From contig BQMF02000213.1 in NCBI GenBank assembly GCA_027922465.2, positions 434,001 to 498,000 on the forward strand: DNA of 64,000 nucleotides, in the 5' to 3' direction. This document shows positions 1 through 11,667 of the stretch, in pieces; the first letter of the stretch is position 1, and the number at the start of each line of letters is the position of its first letter. The position numbers and the translations under genes were made by a program. The notes beneath the pieces are model-generated. The model saw nothing but the letters and a program-made list of their open reading frames with translations, did no database searches and was not told the origin of the DNA. The stretch comes from Turritopsis dohrnii. Lineage: Eukaryota; Cnidaria; Hydrozoa; Anthoathecata; Oceaniidae.

Positions 1-188
1 TCGAACTAACGTCACGACGTTGATATGACGTTGCTTCCACGCCAATTATACGTGCTGGCTGGGCAATAATTCCTGCGCCAGAGCCTGAAAGGAACTGAGT
101 TTCTCATTTGAAATGAGGAATTTTGAAATTTTGAGTATTTTGGTATTAATGTGACTAAACAAAAAAGGAAACTAAAACTTATCTATAG

Positions 189-2525
189 GATGAAGCCACA
201 AAGAAGCCATTTCGATCATCTAATAAATAAACTTTTTGATTATAAAACTGGAATAGATAAACTTGCAATATCAATCATTTATATGTGCATCCATGTAATA
301 ACAGGTTTTGGCCGAGTTTGCGCCTCCCAATTGTAGCAGTCCCAGCTTACTTCAAAAGAAAGTAAGTGAAATTATATCAAAATTATATAAAAAGAAGGGA
401 ATCGTTGTATACATTATATACACGGAGGTTTCTTTTATTTTGAGGCCCCAATAGTTGGAATAAAAGACGTTGGTACAAATTCACAAATTGAACATGTATG
501 ATAATGATTGTTGTTTGTCGATTCTTGGTTGTCGCATTATATTTGCAATTTGCGAGCGATGATCTGGCTACACTATGCCTCTTATTTCAACATTTGTGGT
601 TGTTACGTAGTGAAAACCAGGTCTACTGACTCGCATTAACTTCATTGTTTTGAATATCTGACCTTCGAATCTTTTGCAGTATTCTTATATTACGATTACT
701 TGTCACTTTTTATATTTAAATAGTTAGGGAAAAATCAGAAAACTGTTTTTTTTTTAAATATTAGATTGGTCCCGTTACGTGAAGACTAAGTTAGTGGGTG
801 AAGGGCGCTTTGCACGTGTTTACGAGGGAAAAGATAACACTTGTGAGAGGAAGGTTGCATTGCGTGTTTTAAAAGCAAATGAAGCAGCTGCCTTAAATAA
901 TCGGAGATTGGTAGCGGAAACAAGCCTTTTACGCTCTGTCAATCATCCTAATGTTGTACATTGTGAAGGACTGCTGTTAGGTGGAGAAAAAGCCTTTGTT
1001 TTAGGATGGTGCAAGTTTTCCGTCTTTGATGGGTTCGAGACAGTATGCGTCCACTCTTTGTATGGATTAATGAAAACTTTAGAAAAAAGCTTGCCATTTG
1101 ACATGACATTGTCTTGCCTTATTGACATTATGTCAGGTTTGGTTTTTCTTCATTATAAAGAAATTATCTTGGGAGATTTGAAACCACCAAACATCCTAAC
1201 AGCAACTCCCCCGGACAACAGAATCCAGTTTAAAATCGCCTATTTTAGTGTCAGTACTCTTACACGACATGCATCTTCATCTCTGGCTTCCTCCTACGTA
1301 AATAAAGATGTTGTATATAGTTTATATTATCTTGCACCTGAGCAAATAACATCTACGTATGCAATAACTAACAACTTACAATAACCTATGGATATTTTTG
1401 CATTCTCCATAATTGCCTATGAAGTTCTCTTTCCTGAAAAGCCTCTTCCAACCTATATGTCTCCAGTGCAGCATCTCCAAGCGATAAAGGATCATTGGCG
1501 ACCAGTTATCCCCGAAACAACTGATGATTGTAAATTATTTGCACCGATCTTAAAGGCTTGCTGGCCCGAGTGTCCAAATATGAGATTGTCAGCGGAAAAG
1601 GCACTAGAAAGATTACAGAACATGAAAGCATCGGTATGTAACCTAAACACTTCGGCTAGACCAAATTAGTTAATGAAATGAAACTCATTAAGAATGTTCA
1701 TTTTTTTAGATTGTGCAAGAAGCAGGCACAGGTGCTGAATTTTAACTCCTTCTCCATACTCCGTACTAATTACTTTCAATATCATTAATATCATTATTTA
1801 ATTAATTTGCCTTTCAATTCCCAAGAACTTGATTATGAGGTTGGGACAAAATCTATTTAACAAGTTTTTACAAGAGAGACTCAATGAAAAAGCCAACCAT
1901 TTATGTTCATTAATTACATCGTTCAACCTCTCACACCGAAAAACTAACTTTTCGAATTTTTCACTTTGCAAATTTTGTTTGGATCGCTTCTCCATGATAT
2001 TTCACTTATCAATATTATAGACTTTCGCTGCTTATCAAGAACAATACAAGAAGTGTATGAAGTACCCCTAGAACAGTTAGTTGATTTATTTTTGATTTTT
2101 ATTACTTAACGCTAGAATAAACTTGATATTTAGCTCTTTCTCTTAATTCAATAGGTCAAAACATCATGAGAAAGAGCAAAAAGAACAGAATTTCGTCAAA
2201 AAAGAGGTTTCTAAACGTTATATTATTAACGTTATATTATGCTATAATACAATATTATGATACAATAGTACTTAATTGTACTTTAAGCAACATAACTTAT
2301 CGTCAAAAGTTTTTTATATTAGATTGAATTCGCTGATAATCAGTTATGTGAAAATAAAGATGTACTGTCGACTGAATGTATCAATAACGATGCTGAGGTA
2401 CTTATTTGGATTTATTACCCAATAAGAAATATTTTCACAAGAAAGTCCGGAAAGTATTTGAATTTTATTTACTTTAATAGGATGAGAATTTAGATAGTGT
2501 AGAAGAAAATTTTCCAATCATGGAG
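189..2525 (+). pseudogene. Copy A of a multi-exon host-type gene containing a kinase-like exon
   Basis: Around the large kinase exon (765-1633) lie short exon-like blocks with AG and GT borders: 189-231 (begins DEATKKPFR, then runs into a stop), 305-361 (VLAEFAPPNCSS), 1710-about 1731, about 2019-2079 (CLSRTIQEVYEV), 2155-2208, 2323-2397 and 2481-2525. Several have close counterparts in the same order at 61336-63860, so this is one of two paralogous copies. The exons are 45-75 bases long, and many keep codon phase. The locus looks decayed: the 189 block has lost its donor and the kinase exon has an in-frame stop. Nothing outside the kinase exon resembles a domain I can name. The locus probably continues upstream of the window. 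Exon borders are read by eye. Confidence 0.6.
765..1669 (+). pseudogene. Protein kinase-like exon with one internal stop (copy A)
   Basis: The open frame reads as a complete kinase fold. It has a glycine loop (VGEGRFARVYEG), the VAIK strand as KVALRVLK with Arg in place of the catalytic Lys, a catalytic loop ILGDLKPPNIL where HRD is expected, AYFS where DFG is expected, the APE motif (LAPEQ), and a C-lobe ending near LERLQNMK. One in-frame TAA (1382-1384) separates the N-lobe and most of the C-lobe from the last 93 residues. The exon starts after AG at 763-764 and ends at a GT donor after 1633. The changed Lys, HRD and DFG residues argue against phosphotransfer even before the stop arose. Copy B (62751-63609) is closely similar. 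Likely a pseudogene of a pseudokinase family; the closest kinase group cannot be assigned from sequence alone. Confidence 0.75.
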
Positions 2526-2689
2526 GTAGTGTTATAATTCTCTGGTATTTCTAACACCCAAGGATGTTAGATATCACATCACGCATTATTTCATTTACTT
2601 TATTTTCCTTTTTTCTGTTTTCTCTTCAATATGGAATACCTTATTGTAGCTTCATTTTTTATACTCACACTGTTTGTTACGTTTAAGCC

Positions 2690-2830
2690 CTTGTTAGAAG
2701 ACCCTTGAGAATAGTTTTACAGTGAACTGTGAATGAACACAGTTTGACACGCTTAATTGTTCCTTAATGATCCATAATGTTCTTTATATTTCATTGCTGT
2801 ACAAATCGTGCACTCTTGTTCTTTTGGGAA
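2690..2830. repeat. Left-edge repeat of the recombinase element (copy 1)
   Basis: This stretch (CCTTGAGAATAG, then GAACACAG, CGCTTAATTGTTC and TTAATGATC) is repeated with small gaps at 34415-34500. Both copies lie upstream of a recombinase-like gene on the same strand (3998 and 37855). I read it as the left end or upstream region shared by two copies of one element. No inverted partner was found. Confidence 0.5.
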
Positions 2831-2959
2831 TGACAAACACGGTCATTCTAGTGGAGATCAAAACGGAGTGCTTGATAATGAATATTTGATTCGTAAAAGC
2901 ACTCCAAAATGTTCAACATTGCAATTCTCATATTGTTCCACTTTATTTGAAACAAATTA

Positions 2960-3804
2960 TCTACATATTAATAGCCGATTCTCTGTCTGTCCGTCTGTCT
3001 GTTTGTTTGTTTGTTTGTAAGTCACGCAAAATGGTAGATTGAGTTGTGAGCAAAATAATTTATTTTTTTGTGTGCGACGTGAGTTCAAAGCAAATACATT
3101 GCAACCCCAATCGAACGTGACCTTTTTTGGCTGATGAACTAATAGGAATAACGTTTTGTTAGATTTATATTCCACGTTGACTTGGTTTTGAAAACAGTAC
3201 ATCAACTAAATACAAAGAAACTAACTGATTAAACATTTTGCACAAAAAGCAGAAGTGGCAGAATGTGGCAGCATATGTTCGGTTTGCCACTAACTCTTGC
3301 CTGACTGTCTGAGACGGGTGAACTTTTTTTTTGAGCAATCAAAATGTTTAAAAACCGATAGGTAAAAAAAGAGTATCATATCAAAACAAAATGTTTTTTT
3401 ATTTGCTTTTCTTTTAATAAATTAATTTCTTCTTTTAATTGTTAAGCGTTCTGATCGAATGTTTTTTTATTCTATTTATTCATTTAGCACGTGCCTTTTT
3501 TCTCTCCTTCGTGTGAACTTTTTTTAGAAGAGAAACCATTTTCCCCCTGTTTGATAGCACCCATGTTAGAGCGCGTAACTTTTTTAAAACAAAAGCTAAT
3601 AAAAAGTTGAAGTTTTCTCTCCCTACGTTTTGAGTGTACTGTTACACTAATAAAAGATTGGCTTTACCAGAGGTTGCGACTTCGAATCTGCTTCTGGTTG
3701 AGCACAAGTTGTACGAGCCGTTTATAAGGAAATTTGACGTTTATTGATAGAGTGATACAGAGCAGGTGGATATGGGCGGTGAGCGACGCCGCCTTGGCGG
3801 CTAG
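2960..3804 (+). mobile_element. Non-autonomous Helitron-like element, copy 1
   Basis: It begins TCTACATATTAATAGCC directly after an A and ends CTAG directly before a T, as expected for insertion between A and T. A palindrome GCCGCCTTGGCGGC (3788-3801) abuts the CTAG end, closer than in textbook Helitrons. The 5' part carries a GTCT/GTTT simple repeat, then a block starting GTAAGTCACGCAAAATGG. The same order recurs at 61880-62705 and, inverted and shorter, at 46964-47471. It contains no coding capacity. It lies between the left-edge repeat at 2690 and the recombinase gene at 3998, so it inserted into that element. Confidence 0.65.
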
Positions 3805-3997
3805 TTCTTTTTTAAAAGCACAATTCGTTTCATCTATAGAAAGAGAATGAATCATTCTTTTCTAAAGGGAAAAATTAAGTGACTCTCTCGTGATGCGCGA
3901 TACAGTATAAAGTATGTTGACTGATGTTTGAAGAACAAATTTTACGTTGTATTTCGATGGAGGATTTTATCATAAATGATGAAAGAACAAGTTGATA

Positions 3998-5857
3998 ATG
4001 GCAAACAGAACATTAATTGTGAACTGGGTTGGAATCAATGGCGCTGCTAAACACAAGAGAAAGCTGGTGTTATGACCAAACGATAAAAATATTTACATCT
4101 GTCCTGTGAGAAACTGTCTGCACATCGGTTTCAAAAGTAGTAGAGGTTTACGCAAGCATATAGATGTCATACACTGCTGGTATTACTATTTTGACGAGGC
4201 TCCAGACATTAAAAGAGAAGAAGTCGAAGCACAACAGCCAATAAGAAAGAAAGTATGCACATTGCACAAACCTTCATTCTCTATTAACAATGGCATTGGA
4301 AAGACATTTTTGAACTGGCTGCGAACACCGTGTGGTGGAGGAAAGTCTGAGAAAGAAGCGAAGCAATGTGCTCAACGATGTATGAAATTCTTAATGGCAA
4401 GTGTTGACGACCTGGAATCGGAATCGTGTTTAACCGAAGAATCTGTGGATTGCTACTTAGGTACACCCTCCATCATTATGAACTTTCTTAAAATTCTTGA
4501 AGAGGATTGGAGACTAAGTTGTTCTGCGTCGTTGAATTACTTAAAATCAATATCTGACATACTAGACTTTCGAAAGGCGAACGGTGTATCTGGCAGCACT
4601 TTACGTTGTTTTTCCGTCACTGAAGTTTACATACGACGCGGTAAAGAAAATCTCGGAGAAAGAGACTCGAGTATTCTCGCAACCTGGATTTAGAGACGCT
4701 CATCTCTAGAAACAGCTGGGCTAGCTTGGAGGAAATGGAAAACGTCATTCCATATCACATCAATAGTTTTAGGGACATCTTACAAGAATGCAGAGACCAA
4801 CTCAATGTGTCGGCATCTCAACTGGCGTTTGCAACGAGATTCCTTGCTACCTATTTATTTGTTCGAGTTAAGTGCTCCCGACCAATGACTTATCAATACT
4901 TAACCATTGAAATGATTGATAAAGCGAAGACCAATGGAGGTTTTATTGATCAAATGGAATTCAAGACAGATGGATAGATATTTATTTCACACTGTTATTT
5001 TAGACTCTGACACTAAGGAAATTCTGGACTATTATATCCAGTTGGTAAGACCAAAACTGAATCCAACTTGCGACTATCTATTGTTGACGAATAAAGGAAA
5101 GCAATACACTGCATTTTCGTCCGCAATGAGCATTCTCGTTCACGAATCTATTGGCAAATACATACATACGACACGCTACCGACAAATTGTGGAAACGGAA
5201 AGTGCGGAAAGACTCAGCCTACCGGACAGAGAAATCGTTTCTCGTGACCAAAAACACAGTTCTCACGTCGCCAAGATAGCTTATCAAAAGAGTTTGTCGA
5301 GGGACGTTGCTTCTCGTAGTAAAGTATGCATGGACAAACTGATCGGTGATAAACGTAAAGAAGTGAGTGCTGGCATGATGGATGTTCTGAGAACAATTAA
5401 TAATACAACCTTTGATCAACGTGTACTTGACCAATCAGAAACGATATTATCACAACCGAGTGCAAGCTCATCAAAACGTATTACAGTTGACAAAAGTGGA
5501 GAAGACGATGTAACGATAACTGGTAGCTTTTCACCTATTTCCGAAAACAATCCATCTACAAGCTTTCAAATAGACAGTTCGTTAGTATCCTTGATAAGTT
5601 CAAATGTGCAGTTAAAGAAAGAGGTGGTGCAGGAACAAACCCGAACTGCAACTCGGGTGAAATTTACTAAAGAAGAAGATATATTTTTATATAAAGGCAT
5701 TTCCAAATATGGTAAGGGATTCTGGAGCCTTACACTTCGAGATTCGGACTACTCATTTCATCCGTGTCGGAATCAAGACTCACTTCGGATGCGCTCGGAA
5801 TCGTTGGCGTACAAACGTAATGCTGAAGAGTATTTCAAACAGACTCTTGTCGTGTGA
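3998..5857 (+). pseudogene. Tyrosine-recombinase-like protein with C-terminal Myb/SANT-like segment, broken (copy 1)
   Basis: The frame opens at ATG 3998 and encodes a C2H2-like finger (CPVRNC...H...H), then a conserved block GGGKSEKEAKQCAQRCMKF, then an all-alpha region and a C-terminal part with SHVAKIAYQKSLSRDVA. This layout resembles tyrosine recombinase-like proteins of animal mobile elements. A SANT-like stretch (KFTKEEDIFLYKGISKYGKG) follows near 5660-5720. The reading frame is broken by TGA at 4073-4075 (the second copy has an Arg codon there), by a frame change near 4650 and by another near 4965. The second, shorter copy is at 37855. A recombinase would integrate or excise element DNA. 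I assign the family from general resemblance, because the catalytic Arg/His/Tyr set cannot be placed with certainty. Confidence 0.5.
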
Positions 5858-6014
5858 GATACTATAACTCACGAGACTTTTTCACATTGACATGTAAAAT
5901 TTTCTTATTGATAAATGATAACCTGGTTTGAGAACAAAACACAACATTATGCCAAAAAATTTTTTAATTCCATACAACAATACCCCTTCTTCACTCGTTT
6001 GGGTTGGGCTTCAA

Positions 6015-6430
6015 ACTAAAGTTTCTAATTTATCACTCCTTATCACACCACTATCACTCGCTATCACATGTTATCACCCACTGTCACACTTTTAGGAAAA
6101 TTAAATAAACATTTGGCAAGTTATTACCCATTTCTTAAGTACGGAAAGTTTGTATCTTGCCACTCGTTATCACACCACTATCACACCTTATCACATCTTA
6201 TCACCGGCTATCACACATTTTAGAAGCGCAAGGATCTATTTGAATTCGATAACAAGTGAAAAATCAGAGACTTTACTAATTTCAATCTGCCTAATGAACT
6301 GACGAAAATTTATCTAATTGTTCAAAAAATCTTAAAAGGGTAACTAATTGACAATTATCACACCACTATCACTCGTTATCACATGTTATCACTCGCTATC
6401 ACACTTTCAGGAAAATTAAATAAACTTTTG
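6015..6430. repeat. Left arm of the TATCAC repeat array
   Basis: Multiple copies of TATCAC-type words (ATCACACCACTATCACTCG and variants) are packed in 6040-6085, 6165-6220 and 6355-6410. They alternate with a spacer containing GGCAAGTTATTACCC. The arrangement is the reverse complement of the units at 7081-7490, so the two arms are inverted. The array starts about 160 bases after the recombinase pseudogene ends. It may be the end of that element or one arm of a short inverted-repeat element. Confidence 0.6.
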
Positions 6431-7080
6431 GCAAGTTTATTCATTTGCTTTGTGTTTTTATGATTATTAGTCAGGGTAGCCTCTTCAGTTCCTCAAGGCT
6501 CTATCATCAATGACTGTCTTGCGAAGGTGGTCCTAGAGCATGTTAAGTCCCCATTTTCTGTGTTCCATTTATTTCTTCACTTCCTTTCCCATCTGAATAT
6601 TTAAAAAATAAAAGAGAATCCACATGGCGATGCTTAGTGCAAATGTTTCATTCAATTCAATGGCTTATCAGCAGGCAAGTCTAAGCAGCCTGAGATCGCC
6701 CTGGGTTAACATCCTAGGCTGGCAATAAACAGCCTTGCGAGAAAGAAAGAACTTCTGAAAGCCTCTTGTATCGAAGCAATGGGTTTATTGAAATTCATCA
6801 AATGTATTTTGGACAAAAATGGCGAGATTAGAAGTAAACCATCAATTCCTGCACAAATGCATAGCGATATTAAAGCAGTAATGGCACAAAATGGGTGCCA
6901 CCGAAATCGGATATTCAGAGTAGCATGTCTTCATGGAGTTTCTGGAATTGCTGCGAAACTGATCATGCTAAGACATAGAAGAGACATAAAGATACTTTTA
7001 AATGAAATATTTGTAGTAGTTGTGAAGAAAGCAATTTGTAAAAGAAACAACATGAAATGAATAAAGGTTTCTTTTTTGTA
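6431..7080. other. Spacer between the inverted repeat arms
   Basis: About 650 bases between the arms. An open frame at 6779-7060 (93 codons, plus strand) has no recognisable domain and a basic C-terminus. I do not consider it a supported gene. No splice-bounded exons or simple repeats stand out. Confidence 0.4.
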
Positions 7081-7490
7081 GTGGTGTGATAACGAGTGAC
7101 AAGACACCAACTTGCCATGTTCAAGAAATGGGTACTAACTTGCCAAAACTTTTTTTAATTTTGCTGAAAGTGTGATAGTCAGTGATAACATGTGATAAGA
7201 AGTGACAGTGGTGTGATAAGCTGTGACAAGATACCAACTTGCCATATCCAAGAACTGGGTGCTAACTTGCGAAACCTTTTTTTAAGTTTGCTGGAAGTGT
7301 GATAGCCGGTGATAACATGTGATAACGTGTGATAGTGGTGTGATAACGAGTGAGAAGACCTCAACTTGCTATATTTATGAATTTGGTACTACCTTGCCGA
7401 AACTTTATTTAATTTTCCTGAAAGTGTGATAGTGGGTGATAACATGTGATAGTGGCATGATAGTGGCGTGATAAGCTGCGATAGGATTAG
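7081..7490. repeat. Right arm of the GTGATA repeat array next to the SF3 helicase gene
   Basis: Three units of about 130 bases, each with GTGTGATAACGAGTGA, ACTTGCCAT, a T-rich stretch, and a cluster such as GTGATAACATGTGATA. Similar words occur again in an intron of the helicase gene (about 9490-9537). The array lies just past the 3' end of that gene (stop at 7616). Repeated short words beside a replication-type helicase resemble iterons, but this role is inference. They could equally be subterminal repeats of a transposon. Confidence 0.6.
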
Positions 7491-7615
7491 ATTAATTAAA
7501 TAATTGGATTAGGTTTCGGGAAGTCATTAGAAGACTCTAAATTGGGGAGCTGTTATTATTTGAGTTGTGGAAGGAAATGAATTGAAACGACAACAGTCAT
7601 TGTTTTTGTTGTGTT

Positions 7616-10138
7616 TTATTTGCTATCCGATATTTTAATGATGTTAGTGCTCACAATATTTGGACTGAACAGCTTTATCTTTGTCTTGTCGTCGCAACTT
7701 TCGCCGTCACTGTCGCTGCTGATATCAATTGTGTATGTAGGCAATATGTTAATCTTGAAAGGCTTCCGTTCGTCTGCACTGTCAACAGGGAAAACCTGTT
7801 GTTTCCAATCAGGAAATCGATGCGTAAAAGTGGTCAACGGGAAAGCTCGTCTTTCCCTGTTGCCCCTGATTAGCCAAGCGTCGTAAATGGCATCTGTTCC
7901 GTTCCACTCAACGGAATACCTCATTTCAAACACTTCAAGTGCTTTCACACTTAACCCAGGAAATATTTCCTGCCAAGCGGATTTGGCTATGCGCAGCACT
8001 TTCGTCATGTATTGGACGTCGTTCAAAGCGCTGGTGAAATCCGCCAACGCGTGATCAGTGCTCAGAATCTCGTACAGGTTCTGATCAGTAGAGTCGGCTT
8101 CGAGAATTGCAAACGCAACGGCCTCGTCTGGTACTTGTGTTGCAGATGGCATTTGGGCGTCCGCCACATTCGACTGTGAGTACTGGAACTGCTCGTCTAC
8201 AAGAAGAAGACTTTGTGGGCCACAATCGAAGTCGTTGTAAATGGCTCCAGCATTTCGATTAATGAATTCGTCCGACGACTGGTACAGCGAGACCTTTCGT
8301 AGTTGGTGTGCTACGAAGTGGAACACATCCATACAATTACGTCTGAGCCATGCTGAAATGTGACAGAACATTGATAAAGCTATAGTAAATCTACAGCGCT
8401 ATAGGTTATGACAAGTAATGTTGGAACATACCGGAAACTTGACCGTCTTTGTTCGGTAAAGCCTTCGTTTCCAATACCAATAATCTTCGCCGAACTGCTT
8501 CTCCATCAACGTTGTCTCCGAAGTCAGGGTAGACTTTGGTTGTTATGAAGAACCCGCTTCTGTAGTTGAGTTTGGAAGGCTCTTTATGCTTTTGAGCAAT
8601 CATAACTAAACCACCTAAAATCAGTTGGATAAGAAATTGCGTTGTAGGACAGCCAATGCCACAAGTTAAACTGAAGACATGGGACCGACCTTGCAAAATC
8701 CGTTTCGCATCTTCACACGACAAGCTGTTAGACGTCCACTCGTCCATGAAATCGACTTGAGTGCGTTGATTGATCATTTGACCAGAGAAACGGCCGTCTT
8801 CTACAACACCGGCAATATACCGAGAAGGAATGATGCCTGGAAGACAAAAACACACGTTAGGAAACAAAAACCCACCGCAGTTGTTCAAAATACAGATCAA
8901 TGAATAATGATGTACCTTCGAAAGGGGAGAACCAGCTAGTTTTGCCACTATCTGGAGGGCCAACAAGACAAAGCTTGGGCTCCTTCATTGGAAACTTTCC
9001 TTGAAGCAATATCTGATAGTACTTCTGATAGAAGCGTCGTCTACGCAAAGGATTCGGGAAACTGTTTTCAAAGCAAAGCAAAAACCATCCAAAACTTCGA
9101 TAAAATCATAATCTATCTCCAAAGGTTGAATCAACCGACATGCCCGTTCACTCAGCAAGGAACTGAGAACACCAACGTGAGCGGCAATAGCATCAGCCAC
9201 CGTCACGTTACCCAGATTACTCAAAAGGTAATCTTTAACACTGCAACAAAAGACATAGGTGAACTGCGCCTCCGGAACTTTTTTATACACGGCATCGTCA
9301 CACAAACCATAACCATTGTCGCTCATCAGTCTTTTTATTACATCCACGGCCTGCCCTAACCTTGTCTCAGATCGCTGGTTAACTGGGTCACCAGGAGATT
9401 CTAAACCTTGGAAAGTGAAAATTATTAAGTGAGTAAACAAAAGAAGTATTGCGACTGGGAAAGAATTTACAAACGAACTTATTTCAGATGGTGTGATAGT
9501 CGGTGACAACATGTTATAAGATGTGATAGCTTGTGACACGGAAATTTTTATAAGTAAAAAGCAAATTACATCCGTCATCTTCATTTACCAATGTGTATAT
9601 CATATCAGTTAACTTAATTTTATCACAAACATCCAGCAGTTTCTTTCTGGTTTCTTGATCAAGTTTCCTTGTCAAATATATGCAGGCGGGGTTGGTCGAG
9701 AATTCGGACGATTCCCAAAGATTCTCAGTTGTTATAGGGTATCCAGCCTTTTCTGCTGCCTTCTGGACCATGTGCGTTTGAGAATCTTTTAGCATCCCAA
9801 TTGCCTTCTCGCAGTTGTGATCTTTCAAAACAATATACAACGAGGAGGCATACGAATCTAACGGAGTTGTTTTTCCTACAAAAGAATTTTTAAAACGCAG
9901 AATTACCCCTTACAGCATAGTTGAGGAATCGAATGCCAAAACAGAACTTACCTCTCCCTTTTACAACTTTGCAGCTGTGCACCTCGAAACCCGCGCACAT
10001 GAATGTTTTAGATACCGTTTCTTCGAATGTTGATAAACTACACTCTGGCCAACTGCACACTATCCAGTATGCTAAACCAGGGTAAAAATTATTTCCATTT
10101 TGGGACTCTTCTTCATTTTCATCGTCAGCTTCAACACT
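7616..10138 (-). pseudogene. SF3-type replicative helicase, 3' part (exons 2b-7)
   Basis: Exons on the minus strand with GT-AG borders: 10138-9952, 9875-about 9555, 9406-8916, 8836-8690, 8614-8432, 8352-7616. The order is an unrecognised N-terminal region (origin-binding or nuclease domain expected here), then the helicase core. The core shows Walker A GPPDSGKTSW (8916 exon), Walker B QVDFMDEW (8836 exon) and a motif-C-like strand FFITTK where SF3 proteins normally end in Asn. An acidic Ser/Asp-rich tail follows (ISSDSDGESCDD). Such proteins unwind viral or replicon origins in the nucleus. The 9406-8916 exon changes frame near 9070-9085, at a tandem GCTTT repeat; this looks like a 5-base duplication. 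The junction between exons 3 and 4 is not resolved. The 5' end of the gene lies at 33913-34320, across the Harbinger insertion. Confidence 0.7.
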
Positions 10139-10293
10139 AGGCACCTTACGCAAGGACGATGTGACAAAACGACGACGTCTGAAGTGCCAATTTTAGCATT
10201 GTGCGCATGTGTATTTGAGGGGATTCCTTGAGTTTATCACGTCGGGTCTTTGACGACTACTTGAAAACAGCCATTTTGAAGTCGTCCTACAAA

Positions 10294-11164
10294 ATGGCTG
10301 AAACCGAAGTAACTCAAGGGAAGAAAATGTAAGTAGAAACACAAATTACTGGTTTTAAAAAGGGATCAAGTTAAAAAGAGACTGCAGCTATAGCTCCTAA
10401 GCTGTGATCCTCGGTTTGCTGAGGATTTGAATCGATATTTTGTTTATCTAATGTGCAGTTTTGAGTGAGTGGTATTGCATATTTTTTTTAGCATTCCCAT
10501 GAGGTGGACATACCAGCATGACGTAGTACTAGGAAGAGAAATTTTACTCATGAAACCATACCAATACAAGTCGGGGACAAAAGAAAGTGGAAATACATGG
10601 TCTTGTTTGGCAGATAACCTAAACAATGTTTCTGAAATATCATTTAATGTCACACAAAAGTCAGTCAGGGATAGGTACCGTTTATTGATAGAGAAACATA
10701 AAAAAAAGATGAGAGAGCAAGAGGGTGCCTCCGGCTCTAATGATGAAAATACAGAATTGGATGATCTTTTCCAAGATATTAAAGAAGAGTCAGAAGAAGC
10801 TGCTGCAACTTACGATAAAAAAACAAATAATGCTGCAACAGACAAAATCAATGCAGAAGAGGTGAGACTGAAAGCTATGGAGAATTTAGCGGAAACTAAG
10901 AAAAGAAAAAAAAATGATGAAGTTCCAAGCACTAGTGCGAAAAGGAATAGTGGTACAGAAACCATGTCGTACTTGAAAATGCGAGCTGAGCAAGATTATG
11001 ATGTTAAACAACAAGAACTAGAACTTAAGAAATACGAGTTAGAACTTCAAAAAGAGAAGCAAGAGCATGAACAACAGCAACAAACCATGTTTCAACAACA
11101 AATGTTACAGCAACAGCAATTAATGCTGGCGATGTTTACTAAGTTAATCGAGAAGGACAAATGA
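10294..11164 (+). CDS. Harbinger-associated Myb/SANT-like DNA-binding protein
   Basis: Two exons. A short first exon 10294-10329 (MAETEVTQGKK) ends at a GTAAGT donor. The second runs from 10492, after a T-rich tract and AG, to the stop at 11162-11164. The N-terminal part (RWTYQHDVVLGREI, then NTWSCLADNL, then KSVRDRYRLLIEKHKKK) is a Myb/SANT trihelix-type domain. A middle acidic and Lys-rich linker follows, and the last 70 residues are a Gln/Glu-rich coiled coil. In PIF/Harbinger elements the second protein is a Myb-like factor that binds subterminal DNA and helps bring the transposase into the nucleus. The frame is intact. The KDZ element begins only 22 bases after the stop. Confidence is high for the domain, good for the element assignment. 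Confidence 0.8.
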
Positions 11165-11667
11165 AAAACAAAAATTTGTATAATTAGGCCGTGGGCAGTG
11201 AGCGAAAATAACTTCAAAAAATTCATTTCGTGACCCAAAGTAGGGTGACCAAGGTTTGTTAATTGATTTTAGCGTGTTTGAATATGCTGATTTCAAAAAT
11301 CAATGTTACCAAACTTTTACCTGGCAGAATAACGAAGAATTCACGTTCAAAATTTTCGTTATCGTTTGTTAACGTGTGCTATCGATTTTTCAGTTATCTA
11401 AGCAAAATCATCAATTAATCTTCATTCTAGTGTCGTAAATACAAGTATATAGTCGACAGCTACCACTAAAATACAATGATATATCCGTGATATGATTTCT
11501 TTCAATTTAATAAAGGACAAAAATAAATATCGATAACTATCGGGCACGAATCAATTATTTTAGTTTCTAGTCGTATTTACACAATCGATTGATCACCGGA
11601 AGTGCAAGACTTTCTTGTCCTCGTGAGAAGCTTTGAAAAAATTCAAATGTCAGTTAAATCTAATAAA
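11165..11667. repeat. Left terminal region of the KDZ element, non-coding
   Basis: The terminal inverted repeat starts at 11187 (GGCCGTGGGCAGTGAGCG), or at 11184 if the flanking TTA is counted. About 145 bases match the right end in the same order: CATTTCGTGACCC, GGTGACCAAGG, ATGTTACCAA, then CTGGCAG. From 11330 to 11667 I see only AT-rich sequence with several ATCGAT-containing words before the 3' end of the minus-strand nuclease gene. Confidence 0.75.

Noticed and set aside
6015..7490. GTGATA/TATCAC arrays as a CRISPR array
   Set aside because: Spacers are not unique, units are degenerate and inverted, and the host is eukaryotic.
8988..9359. Plus-strand frame opposite the helicase
   Set aside because: Antisense of the helicase exon 9406-8916; no domain.
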